64,000 nucleotides of DNA, taken from positions 1-64,000 of the IMG/VR virus record IMGVR_UViG_3300033994_001756. One strand, 5' to 3'. Shown here piece after piece: positions 20,351-27,883 of this stretch. The DNA comes from a virus. Position numbers and translations under genes: made by a program. The notes below the pieces were generated by a model. That model ran no database searches. It worked only from the letters and a program-made list of their open reading frames with translations, and was not told where the DNA came from. Each line of letters starts with the position of its first letter. Position 1 is the stretch's first letter.

Positions 20351-20548
20351 ATGGCTTTCTATCTGCAGGCACCCTCCGGCACCATCGCCACCTTTGAACA
20401 GCTGGCGGCTGATCGGATGGTGTTCGCTTGCGGCCCTGACGTTGTGGAGCTGTCCCTAGAGGATGCTCGCAAGGTCTGGCAGGCCCTGCTGATCTGCCAG
20501 TATCAGCCCACTGATAGGGAGGCTGCACTCCTACATCAGGGCTGGTGA
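20351..20548 (+). CDS. hypothetical protein, GC-rich cassette
   Basis: 65 residues from ATG 20351. MAFYLQAPSGTIATFEQLAA, then DRMVFACGPDVVELSLEDAR. Looks like a small alpha/beta domain. A GGGAGAA sequence upstream may be a ribosome site, unusual for this array. Unknown. Confidence 0.65.
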   Translation: MAFYLQAPSGTIATFEQLAADRMVFACGPDVVELSLEDARKVWQALLICQYQPTDREAALLHQGW

Positions 20549-20556
20549 GCCCAGCC

Positions 20557-20595
20557 GGGGCAAGCTTGACGGCTTGCCCCTTCATCCTCTATACT
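20557..20595 (+). promoter_or_regulatory. fused terminator-promoter
   Basis: Terminator stem GGGGCAAGC (20557) / GCTTGCCCC (20572) has TTGACG as its loop. TTGACG - 18 bp - TATACT (20590) is a good sigma70-type promoter. The -35 hexamer is therefore the loop of the upstream terminator. Confidence 0.8.
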
Positions 20596-20597
20596 TA

Positions 20598-20626
20598 ATC
20601 TCAAGCGGGCCGATCGGTGCCCGCAC
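20598..20626 (+). repeat. leader B hairpin, copy 1
   Basis: 29 bases identical to 21228-21256: ATCTCAA, then GCGGGC-CGATCGGT-GCCCGC hairpin, then AC. It lies in the 5' untranslated leader. Confidence 0.75.
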
Positions 20627-20639
20627 CGCTTCTCAGACC

Positions 20640-20924
20640 ATGGAATACAGCGACCTTTTCACCCCCTGCTCGGTAGGCGACCTGCGCCTACCGCCTAAGT
20701 TCCAGACGATACTTCACGTGCTGTACGTAGATACAGCAGCAAACCAGCCCACACGTGGCTGGCTGTATTTGCCAGCTGGGTTGGTTCTGAGCTGGGCTTG
20801 TGAGCCCGAGCACGGCGAGGAAGTGGAACTGTGGGCATGTGGCCCGCTCAGCCTCACCCGGCCCATGACAGATGAGGAGCGTGAGGATTGGCGCTGCGAT
20901 CAGTACGATCCCGCCGACTGGTGA
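20640..20924 (+). CDS. hypothetical acidic protein, GC-rich cassette
   Basis: 94 residues from ATG 20640 after leader B. MEYSDLFTPCSVGDLRLPPK, then a beta-rich part (GWLYLPAGLVLSWACEPEHG) and an acidic end. Unknown. Confidence 0.65.
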   Translation: MEYSDLFTPCSVGDLRLPPKFQTILHVLYVDTAANQPTRGWLYLPAGLVLSWACEPEHGEEVELWACGPLSLTRPMTDEEREDWRCDQYDPADW

Positions 20925-20932
20925 GCCCAGCC

Positions 20933-20952
20933 GGGGACCCTACTGGGTCCCC
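20933..20952 (+). terminator. terminator
   Basis: GGGGACCC-TACT-GGGTCCCC; one loop base differs from the TACG copies. No clear -10 before the next gene. Confidence 0.7.
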
Positions 20953-20984
20953 CTTCCTACCTACACCCCACAAGCACAAGCACC

Positions 20985-21173
20985 ATGTACGAAACCCTTA
21001 GGGAAGCCACCGAAGCCCGCATGAACGAGCAGGGCTGCATCCCCTATCAGGATGCTTTCAGTGAATCGATCAGCCACGGTGTCGGGCAAGAGTTTTTGGC
21101 CCTGTATGGCTCAGCCATAGGCTGGCCCAATGGGGTTGACGCCGGGGAGTGGCTGGTCTGGCTAGGTTACTGA
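20985..21173 (+). CDS. hypothetical protein, GC-rich cassette
   Basis: 62 residues, ATG 20985. MYETLREATEARMNEQGCIP, ending DAGEWLVWLGY. Acidic, helical. Unknown. Confidence 0.6.
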   Translation: MYETLREATEARMNEQGCIPYQDAFSESISHGVGQEFLALYGSAIGWPNGVDAGEWLVWLGY

Positions 21174-21185
21174 ATATGAACTTTA

Positions 21186-21210
21186 GGGCCAGCTCAGCCA
21201 CGGCTGGCCC
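21186..21210 (+). terminator. terminator
   Basis: GGGCCAGC / GCTGGCCC with a 9-base loop; the possible -10 TAGGAT lies at 21221. Confidence 0.65.
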
Positions 21211-21227
21211 GCCCATCCTGTAGGATT

Positions 21228-21256
21228 ATCTCAAGCGGGCCGATCGGTGCCCGCAC
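21228..21256 (+). repeat. leader B hairpin, copy 2
   Basis: Identical to 20598-20626, in front of a different gene. Confidence 0.75.
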
Positions 21257-21268
21257 TGCCTGAAGACC

Positions 21269-21562
21269 ATGAATCGCCAACTGCTGACCATCGCCGACGC
21301 CTACATCTCGAACATGTTCGAGTGGGCACGCCGTGCCGACTGCGAGTTTGGCACCGCTTGTGCCGAGCTCGAAACCTACGTCTGCTCGATCACCACGTAC
21401 CGGGAGGATGGCCACGCTTTTGAGAATTGCCCCCACGATCTCTACCAGACCGTGGCGATGCCTGACGGGTTCGCTGAGCTGGAGGATGACGAGGCAGATC
21501 TGGTGATCGAATACCTCGGCGACGTGTGGCCCAGCCTCTGGCGGGACGCCATGGCCTGGTGA
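21269..21562 (+). CDS. hypothetical acidic protein, GC-rich cassette
   Basis: 97 residues, ATG 21269. MNRQLLTIADAYISNMFEWA, then a Cys-containing acidic C-terminal half (LEDDEADLVIEYLGDVWPSL). Last gene of the cassette array. Unknown. Confidence 0.65.
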   Translation: MNRQLLTIADAYISNMFEWARRADCEFGTACAELETYVCSITTYREDGHAFENCPHDLYQTVAMPDGFAELEDDEADLVIEYLGDVWPSLWRDAMAW

Positions 21563-21570
21563 GCCCAGCC

Positions 21571-21590
21571 GGGAGCCCTACGGGGCTCCC
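21571..21590 (+). terminator. cUACGg-loop terminator
   Basis: GGGAGCCC-TACG-GGGCTCCC; last terminator of the array. Confidence 0.75.
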
Positions 21591-21952
21591 CCATTGATCA
21601 GCAATCCTAATCGATCAGCAGTCCTTATCAGTGGGCAGGGGCAGTATAAACGGCCCTTATCGGTCGCCGCCCGCCGTACCCGTGAAAAACCTCTAACTAC
21701 CCTAAGCTATAACGTACCCAGAAAGCCAGAGAGATACTCAACCAACTCAAAAATTTTCCACCAACCTCCAAGCCCATCCAAGGTTTCCCCATATGCCCCT
21801 CCCAACCCGCACAACATATTCCGAGCAATTCACATATATCGCCCTTTGTCTTACCGAGTGTATCAAAATAATCTCGGAAAAAATTTTCAACAAAAAAAAT
21901 TCCGAGAACCGTTTAGATCCTCGGAAAAAATAATTTATTTGAGTTTGTAGAT
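21591..21952. other. gene-free junction between convergent modules
   Basis: About 360 bases without a gene. The left part still resembles array DNA (GATCAGCA repeated near 21596 and 21614). The right part is AT-rich with TTCCGAG/CTCGGAA motifs at 21819, 21872, 21900 and 21920. TCTCGGAA (21872) / TTCCGAGA (21900) forms an 8-bp hairpin flanked by A/T runs, a likely terminator for the leftward genes. Confidence 0.5.
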
Positions 21953-22558
21953 TTAATGATTAGGATCAATAAATGTCCCAGTATGTTTCACTGGATCTAA
22001 AGGCTTTGCACCTCTCGCCTTTTGTTTTGGTGAACGATTTCTTGTAATTCCTGCTTGTACTCCCTTTTCATTTGGTTCACTCATTCCCTGGGATCTTGTA
22101 TTCAATGATGCCCTACGATCTCCTACTGGTTGTGATACTAATGTAGTTCCAGGTCTTGCTGAAGATGATACTTTCTTTTTAATATCCTGCATTGCTTTAC
22201 CTGCACCAATTCTATCAGTTGTTTCTCCAGTTTTAGTTGTATTCTGAATAAATGTATTTGGTTTATCTCCTGGGGTATAGGTTACTTGAATTGGATGTTT
22301 TTTGTGTGTGAATGTATGAGTTCCTGTCTTATCATCCTTTTTATAATCAATATCAGGATGCCTTGGATTGTTGATTGGTTCTGCGAATTTTCCAACTGAT
22401 GCTCTTACTTTATTAACATCCGTTCCCTTCTTTCTTGCAAGACTTAATGGACTTTCTGTTCCAGCTCTCAATTTCTTTGATGCAGGTGGAATCCAAGCAT
22501 CATCTAAAAGTTGAGTATGTTGCTTTGCTTCTTCTAGGAACTGAGCAAATGTTTTCAT
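21953..22558 (-). CDS. putative internal head protein with capsid-targeting sequence
   Basis: 201 residues, leftward. N-terminus MKTFAQFLEEAKQ matches the T4 IPIII signal MKTYQEFIAEA with Glu10/Ala11 at the same position (gp21 site L-x-E). The remainder is basic, Lys/Thr/Pro/Gly-rich and probably mostly disordered (KKDDKTGTHTFTHKKHPIQV; RSPKQKARGAKPLDPVKHTG). It follows the gene at 22561 by two bases and shares its late promoter. Expected to be packaged with DNA and injected; its target is unknown. Confidence 0.65.
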   Translation of the reverse strand: MKTFAQFLEEAKQHTQLLDDAWIPPASKKLRAGTESPLSLARKKGTDVNKVRASVGKFAEPINNPRHPDIDYKKDDKTGTHTFTHKKHPIQVTYTPGDKPNTFIQNTTKTGETTDRIGAGKAMQDIKKKVSSSARPGTTLVSQPVGDRRASLNTRSQGMSEPNEKGVQAGITRNRSPKQKARGAKPLDPVKHTGTFIDPNH

Positions 22559-22560
22559 GC

Positions 22561-23196
22561 TTAACCTCTTTTGAATTGATATCGAGTAGTTTTATCTTGT
22601 CTAGTCATTTTAAGTTTATCACGATATAACTTCTCACGACTTGGAGAGTGTCTTCCAGTATTCATATCTGTTGGAACTCCACCAAAAGATTTTCCACCTA
22701 CAGACCTAACATCCTTTGGAACATTTTTCACTGCCTTCATAAACTTTCTACCACTTGTCATCTTAGAGTCATCTTTGTTTGTATTGTAGATATCAACATC
22801 AGAAAATGGTTTTCTGTGGTTTCTTCCTAAGTGTTTTGTAATACTCTTAACAACTTGATGTTGATCTTTCTTTGGTGACTTAAACATTTGCATAGTACGA
22901 AGTCTTTCGTTTGCAAAGTGTCCAGAGTTTTTATGGGTTGTAACTTTCGTTTCCATTCCATCATTTTTGATGGATTTGGTTTCGGGAGTTTTTAAGTTTG
23001 CAGATCCTTTTGGAAGTCCATGCCTTCTGAGCATAGCTCTTCGTTGAGTTCTTTGTTGTGTTGGAGGAGTATTATCATATTCACCATAAGTTCTATTACG
23101 AGCCATAAACCCTCTGGTCGAAGAGGGTCCTCTAGGGCTTAATGCTCTTCCGATTCTTCTTTCAGACTCTAATAGAAATTCAGAATATGTCTTCAT
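22561..23196 (-). CDS. putative internal head protein with capsid-targeting sequence
   Basis: 211 residues, strongly basic. Starts MKTYSEFLLESERR: the MKTY..F..E pattern of T4 IPIII, with L-L-E then Ser11 as the cleavage site. The body is Arg/Lys/Thr/Ser-rich (GLPKGSANLKTPETKSIKND; KKDQHQVVKSITKHLGRNHR). Such charge suits DNA co-packaging. Its ATG overlaps the stop of the gene at 23193. Role after injection unknown. Confidence 0.65.
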   Translation of the reverse strand: MKTYSEFLLESERRIGRALSPRGPSSTRGFMARNRTYGEYDNTPPTQQRTQRRAMLRRHGLPKGSANLKTPETKSIKNDGMETKVTTHKNSGHFANERLRTMQMFKSPKKDQHQVVKSITKHLGRNHRKPFSDVDIYNTNKDDSKMTSGRKFMKAVKNVPKDVRSVGGKSFGGVPTDMNTGRHSPSREKLYRDKLKMTRQDKTTRYQFKRG

Positions 23197-23807
23197 GCCT
23201 GACCTCTTTGCTTTGATGCAACTTGTGATCTTCTGGAAGATTCTACAATAACTTCACCTAAGATTGAATCCACCCAAGCATCAGACATAGACTCACAAAT
23301 TCCTACAGCACTTTCATAGGAGTTTGCATATCCTTCATTTACAAGATAATCTAGAATATACTCAATATCTTCTCTACGGAATCTCTTGATTGTATTTGAT
23401 GCATTCACCTTTTTATTTGATGGCCTATTCCAATTCCTTGGACCAGGAGCAATGACACTTTGTGGTTTATTGAGATTGTGAATCCTAACTCCTAGTTCAT
23501 GTGCTTTTTGTCTGATATGATCAATTTTACTATCATGTACTTTTTTTCTAGCTTCTATATCACCTTGCTTCATTCTAAGTGAATGAGTAATATTTCTAAG
23601 TTGATTATTCTTATTCTTTACGTCTTTTCTAATACCAGGACGAAATCTTGCTAATGGTCTTGCTTTTTGGGTTTTAATATCTGACTGTAGCTGTTTAGCT
23701 TTCTTTGCAACCTTAGGAATACTTTTATCTGGCATTGATCTAAAATTTCTTTCCTTCCAATCTTGATCTTCATACATAGATTGGTAGGCTTCTAATAGAT
23801 TAGTCAT
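23193..23807 (-). CDS. conserved cyanophage late protein, probably virion-associated
   Basis: 204 residues, first gene of the leftward late operon. The N-terminus MTNLLEAYQSMYED is shared with many cyanophage structural proteins. The middle is very basic and helical. The C-terminal part DIEYILDYLVNEGYANSYES, then CESMSDAWVDSILGE, is a motif I recognise from T4-like cyanophages. It lacks the MKTY-type signal but may also be packaged. Confidence 0.65.
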   Translation of the reverse strand: MTNLLEAYQSMYEDQDWKERNFRSMPDKSIPKVAKKAKQLQSDIKTQKARPLARFRPGIRKDVKNKNNQLRNITHSLRMKQGDIEARKKVHDSKIDHIRQKAHELGVRIHNLNKPQSVIAPGPRNWNRPSNKKVNASNTIKRFRREDIEYILDYLVNEGYANSYESAVGICESMSDAWVDSILGEVIVESSRRSQVASKQRGQA

Positions 23808-23827
23808 TAGGTTAAAAAATTTTTAAT

Positions 23828-23835
23828 TATTTATT
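23828..23835 (-). promoter_or_regulatory. late promoter for the leftward genes
   Basis: AATAAATA on the minus strand, about 20 bases before the start of the 23807 gene. Confidence 0.65.
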
Positions 23836-23842
23836 TCGGCTA

Positions 23843-23848
23843 TATACT
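23843..23848 (+). promoter_or_regulatory. possible -10 for the 23870 gene
   Basis: TATACT in the divergent intergenic region; no clear -35. Confidence 0.35.
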
Positions 23849-23869
23849 GTAGTTTTTAATACACACTAC

Positions 23870-24052
23870 ATGTCAACATTTTCTTCGTTTACAACAGAAG
23901 TGCAGTATGATGATAAGTCTGGCGAATACTTTATTACATTTCCAGATGAGATCGTTGATGAGATGCAATGGCAAGAGGGCGATACTTTAGAGTTTGAATA
24001 CTTTGATCACCATGATACTCCAGGTATTCGCATACATAAAGTAGGAGACTGA
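23870..24052 (+). CDS. AbrB/MazE-like small protein
   Basis: 60 residues, ATG 23870. VQYDDKSGEYFITFPDEIVD, then EMQWQEGDTLEFEYF, has the swapped-hairpin pattern of SpoVT-AbrB/MazE proteins (a PxEIxxxxxWxxGDxLxxE signature). It could bind DNA as a regulator of the divergent late genes or be a conserved cyanophage accessory protein. No toxin partner is next to it. Confidence 0.65.
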   Translation: MSTFSSFTTEVQYDDKSGEYFITFPDEIVDEMQWQEGDTLEFEYFDHHDTPGIRIHKVGD

Positions 24053-24062
24053 TTTAAATAAT

Positions 24063-27000
24063 ATGTCTAATTGTAGTCCAAAGAAAGATCCAGTAGATGC
24101 TAAGTTAACGTTTACATACCCACAGTGCCCTGCACCACAAGAAGGTCCAGCAGCTCAGATTACCATAGAATTTCCTTATATTGAGAAATATTGGTATGAA
24201 GTAAGACCTCCTAGCTTAGCAAATAAAACCATACGGAATGGAAGCAAACAGGAAAAACTTCGTCGCACTGTAATTCAAGTACCTGCTGTTGATGCAGAGA
24301 ATTCAGATGGTGACAATGTAAACTTTGTTGATCAAGTATTTTATCAGCCAGAGTATGAGATTACTGGTTCTGGTGATAATATCAAAAGTAAGCCAGTCTA
24401 TGAAAGATTCTGCAAGGCAGATAAAGTATATGATGAGCAATACTTCTATCATATCTTTGAGTGGCCACTAACACATACTCTCCCTGCACGTCCAGTGGGA
24501 GGTATTACTGTAACTACTCCCCCACCACCTCCACCAGGATCTGAAGGGGGAGCTGAAAGTTGCCCAATCTATGCAGTATCCAGTACAAGTGTTAGCGGTA
24601 CATTTACACTTAATAGAGTAGACAGTCAAGTAATTGGCCTACCTGAGGGTAGCGTTGCTTACCATGGAGGTACACTCGATAATAAGATATTCTTCTACTA
24701 TGAGAATACCTCCAATAAAGATATGATTGCTGTTGGTGATGTCATCAATGGATGGACAGTCAACAAAGTAGTCAACTATAACTCTGAGCACCTTAACGAA
24801 AAATCTTTGAGGACTACAGAATCTGTTAGAAGAAGAGTTTCTAAGTTTTCTGAGAGAAACAAGACTCCTGGGTTTATCTTCATCAACAAGAATGATGGAG
24901 CAGAGGATAGAATTATCAACCTTGGGGACTTAGTGACTGGCTACGGTATTCAGAAGGATACTTATGTAGATAGTATCCAGGGGCTTAAGATCTTTCTTAC
25001 TAAACCCTTAAAGTACAAGAGCAAGCAAAAAGTTAGAAACGTTAAATTCACCAATACTGGTCTAGCAAACAACATCTCAAACCAGATTCTTTGCTATGCT
25101 GAGATTAGTGGCGGTAGTGCTCCCTTTGTGAAGGACCAGTACTATTCAAAAGCAACCCCCTCAACTCCCCAGTATACAAGCACTGTTTACCATGTTTTTG
25201 ACAATAAAAAGAACAAAGACATACAATTGACCACAACTAAAGATATTAAAGTACAAGTTATTAATAAAAACGATGAAGGTGGTTCAAATGACAGTGAAAG
25301 TAGAAAATATTACCTAGTTACCTTTTTAGATAATACCACAATTACTTCTAAAAATGATATTCAAATTTCTATTACAGATGATCAAAGTGCATCTGGAGCA
25401 GAAAACTCATTTGTGTTTGTATCCAAAGTTGAAGTTGTAAACACTAAAAGCTTTAAAGTATGGTTTAAAACTAACGATAATAAAATCAATACATATGTTC
25501 GTGGGTGGTCTGTCACCAGAGTTCAAGGTCAAGCACTGATTCCAGTCAACAGAATTCAAGTTATTGCTGGTAGAGGTATCACAGACAGGTCTGCAGTCTG
25601 TGGTGTTTATGTTAGTAACGATAAAAAGTTCTATACTTATACTCCTCTATTCTATTCTAGAGATGGATTCTGCGAATCTACTTACCTAGAAGATGATTTA
25701 GGCAAGTTTGCACTTGGCAATGTCATTCTAAATGATGGGTCTACCTACATTCAACAGCAGTTTTTATGTGCTTCACCTGCAACTGACACTGCATATCAAA
25801 TAAACAACGTATTTTGGACATATTTCAACAGACCTGCAGAGATTAATGAGTTAAAAACTTGGATAGATCGTCTAGCTTCCTCTGATTTTCTTACTATTCA
25901 AACCAAAATTGTTGAATCTGAAAAACTTAACCTTGGTGGAAAGACTGTATTGGCAGTCAAAGACTCTGAATGTGATAGTAATATCACACCAGACTACTCA
26001 AAAGTCTATTATCCACATAGTGAATTCAATACTTTTAATGAATATATTGCCCCAATACAGAATGATACTGCATATGACCCATGTATTGATACAAAAACAC
26101 CTAAAAGTTACAGCAAAGAAGAGTTAGATAGTATCGTCACTACAAATCTAGGAGGCAGTTTTAACTTCTCTAGCATTAATTTGCCTGAAGAGATGTATAA
26201 ACAAGTGATTTCAAATGAAAATTCTCTTCAAAATACACTTTTGAAAGCTATTTCTGCTATTGGTGCTTCAGTTCCCAAGCAAACTACCATTCCAAATCTA
26301 CCTCCATTGATTGAAGGTGAGAATAAATCCAGTCAAGTGTTTAAAACTGAGGGTGCTTATCGTATTCCACCAAGATTTAAGTCACTTGAATACATCATTG
26401 AAGACTTTAGTTTCGTCAGTGATTCAAGTTTGTTGCCAGATTCAGATGAAAACAATATTGAAATTCAAATTAAGTCTATTCCAAGATGGACTGGAACTGT
26501 AAGTCCAGCAAGTGGAGCTGGATGGCAAGCAAATGTCAATACTACAAATGGATTCATTTCTACAGTAACTATTTCTGCAGTACCTTTCCCCGCTCCACCA
26601 TTAGGTGGAAGTACTACATCATGGGCAACTGGACCCGCACCTACCACATTCTGGCATGGGGATGATACTAACTATCAAGTTACATTTAAAAAGATCTTAA
26701 ACTTCCGAGTTAATGAGGTCAGCGAAAATATTTCCAATGCAGTAAAGAATAAAGGTAATCCATATATGGATGAACCTCCATATGCAAAACTAACCCAGGA
26801 ACTAAAAACAACTGATACTACCATTATAGTTGATAGCACAAGTCAATTTATTTCTGCAGGCTATTTAATTATTCCAAAATTTATTGTCAAAAAAGAAATA
26901 AACCCAGAAACTAGAAATGAGACCTTACATCATTACTACCTAGGTGAAGAGATTATCTACTATAAAGATAAAACTGAAACAGAGTTCTTACAATGCACAC

Positions 27001-27314
27001 GAGAAATGTTCGATACCACATCTTCTTTTGTGAAAACTGCAAACTCTGGAGATATTGAAACTGATGTAACCTATATAATTAAGACACTTGGATCTGTGAA
27101 TTGGAAAGATTATGGTGCTCCAGATGGCTATAAAGTTGGAACTATTTTTACTGCCACATCTGATGGTTCTGGAGCTGTAGAAAGTGGTGAAGTGTACTTG
27201 TTTGAAAGTACAATGACCCCATTTGAAAATAGTAACTATTCTTACCATAGTTACGAAAAGAATAATTATCTGTCTCAATTCTGGCCAATCTCAATTCAAA
27301 ATAAAAACGTATGA
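24063..27314 (+). CDS. large tail-associated structural protein
   Basis: 1083 residues, directly before the PAAR gene. N-terminal part with aromatic pattern (FPYIEKYWYEVRPP), a Pro/Gly linker near 155-165, beta-rich middle, a DUF4214-like segment (VFWTYFNRPAEINELKTWI), and a C-terminal module IIYYKDKTETEFLQCTRE and GTIFTATSDGSGA. These last two modules also occur in the gp7-like protein. Position and modular beta content suggest a baseplate or tail-spike component; T4 has no obvious counterpart. Confidence 0.65.
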   Translation: MSNCSPKKDPVDAKLTFTYPQCPAPQEGPAAQITIEFPYIEKYWYEVRPPSLANKTIRNGSKQEKLRRTVIQVPAVDAENSDGDNVNFVDQVFYQPEYEITGSGDNIKSKPVYERFCKADKVYDEQYFYHIFEWPLTHTLPARPVGGITVTTPPPPPPGSEGGAESCPIYAVSSTSVSGTFTLNRVDSQVIGLPEGSVAYHGGTLDNKIFFYYENTSNKDMIAVGDVINGWTVNKVVNYNSEHLNEKSLRTTESVRRRVSKFSERNKTPGFIFINKNDGAEDRIINLGDLVTGYGIQKDTYVDSIQGLKIFLTKPLKYKSKQKVRNVKFTNTGLANNISNQILCYAEISGGSAPFVKDQYYSKATPSTPQYTSTVYHVFDNKKNKDIQLTTTKDIKVQVINKNDEGGSNDSESRKYYLVTFLDNTTITSKNDIQISITDDQSASGAENSFVFVSKVEVVNTKSFKVWFKTNDNKINTYVRGWSVTRVQGQALIPVNRIQVIAGRGITDRSAVCGVYVSNDKKFYTYTPLFYSRDGFCESTYLEDDLGKFALGNVILNDGSTYIQQQFLCASPATDTAYQINNVFWTYFNRPAEINELKTWIDRLASSDFLTIQTKIVESEKLNLGGKTVLAVKDSECDSNITPDYSKVYYPHSEFNTFNEYIAPIQNDTAYDPCIDTKTPKSYSKEELDSIVTTNLGGSFNFSSINLPEEMYKQVISNENSLQNTLLKAISAIGASVPKQTTIPNLPPLIEGENKSSQVFKTEGAYRIPPRFKSLEYIIEDFSFVSDSSLLPDSDENNIEIQIKSIPRWTGTVSPASGAGWQANVNTTNGFISTVTISAVPFPAPPLGGSTTSWATGPAPTTFWHGDDTNYQVTFKKILNFRVNEVSENISNAVKNKGNPYMDEPPYAKLTQELKTTDTTIIVDSTSQFISAGYLIIPKFIVKKEINPETRNETLHHYYLGEEIIYYKDKTETEFLQCTREMFDTTSSFVKTANSGDIETDVTYIIKTLGSVNWKDYGAPDGYKVGTIFTATSDGSGAVESGEVYLFESTMTPFENSNYSYHSYEKNNYLSQFWPISIQNKNV

Positions 27315-27634
27315 CAAGACCCATAGCAGGACTTGGAAATCCAGATTCTATTTCATTTAGACCCTGTTGCGTTTACCCTCCCAATGCAGTGATACCTACT
27401 GTATCAACTGTATTTGCAAATGGTCGCCCCAGAAGCACAGGAGGGGACGTTCTGACTCCTGCACCAGGCTTCCCAGTATGCCCTGATACTACATGCACAC
27501 CTATTGCTAGGGTTATCATTGCTCCTAGTAAGGTTTTTGTGAATGGTCGGCCATCCGCACATGTGGGGGACTTGACAAATACCGTTTCTCCACGTACAAT
27601 ACTACCTGTACCCACCAACGTTTTCGTGAACTAA
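27311..27634 (+). CDS. gp5.4: PAAR-motif spike-tip protein (gp5.4-like)
   Basis: 107 residues with two repeats of the PAAR pattern (PTVSTVFANGRPRSTGGDVL; IIAPSKVFVNGRPSAHVGD) and Cys residues near the centre. PAAR proteins form the metal-bound tip of the contractile tail spike; T4 gp5.4 has 97 residues. ATG overlaps the upstream TGA. Sits just before the baseplate genes. Confidence 0.85.
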   Translation: MTRPIAGLGNPDSISFRPCCVYPPNAVIPTVSTVFANGRPRSTGGDVLTPAPGFPVCPDTTCTPIARVIIAPSKVFVNGRPSAHVGDLTNTVSPRTILPVPTNVFVN

Positions 27635-27635
27635 C

Positions 27636-27779
27636 ATGGCAAAAGCACCTAGTTTCAATAAGTCTGGTTATACTCCAGGAAAACCTAAAATGACCCGTCA
27701 GGGACAATCAAAAAATACTCGCCTTTCTGCTTCAAGTCGCAATGGACGCAAGAAAGCCTACCGAGGACAAGGACGATAA
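27636..27779 (+). CDS. very basic 47-residue protein
   Basis: ATG 27636 to TAA 27777, one base after the PAAR stop. MAKAPSFNKSGYTPGKPKMT, then SRNGRKKAYRGQGR. I recall this as a conserved short cyanophage protein, likely nucleic-acid- or virion-associated because of its charge. Followed by a terminator. Confidence 0.65.
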   Translation: MAKAPSFNKSGYTPGKPKMTRQGQSKNTRLSASSRNGRKKAYRGQGR

Positions 27780-27786
27780 TAGTTTA

Positions 27787-27810
27787 GGGGGTCATTTGAC
27801 CCCCTTTTTT
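27787..27810 (+). terminator. Rho-independent terminator
   Basis: GGGGGTC / GACCCCC with loop ATTT and a T-run. Confidence 0.9.
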
Positions 27811-27814
27811 TATT

Positions 27815-27822
27815 CATAAATA
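27815..27822 (+). promoter_or_regulatory. late promoter (CATAAATA)
   Basis: Directly after the terminator and ahead of the gp25-gp6-gp7 group. Confidence 0.65.
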
Positions 27823-27883
27823 TTACCGAAGGGATAGCAACCCCTTTAAAAGTTCTGTTAGACCCATTTTTTGGAGAAGACAG

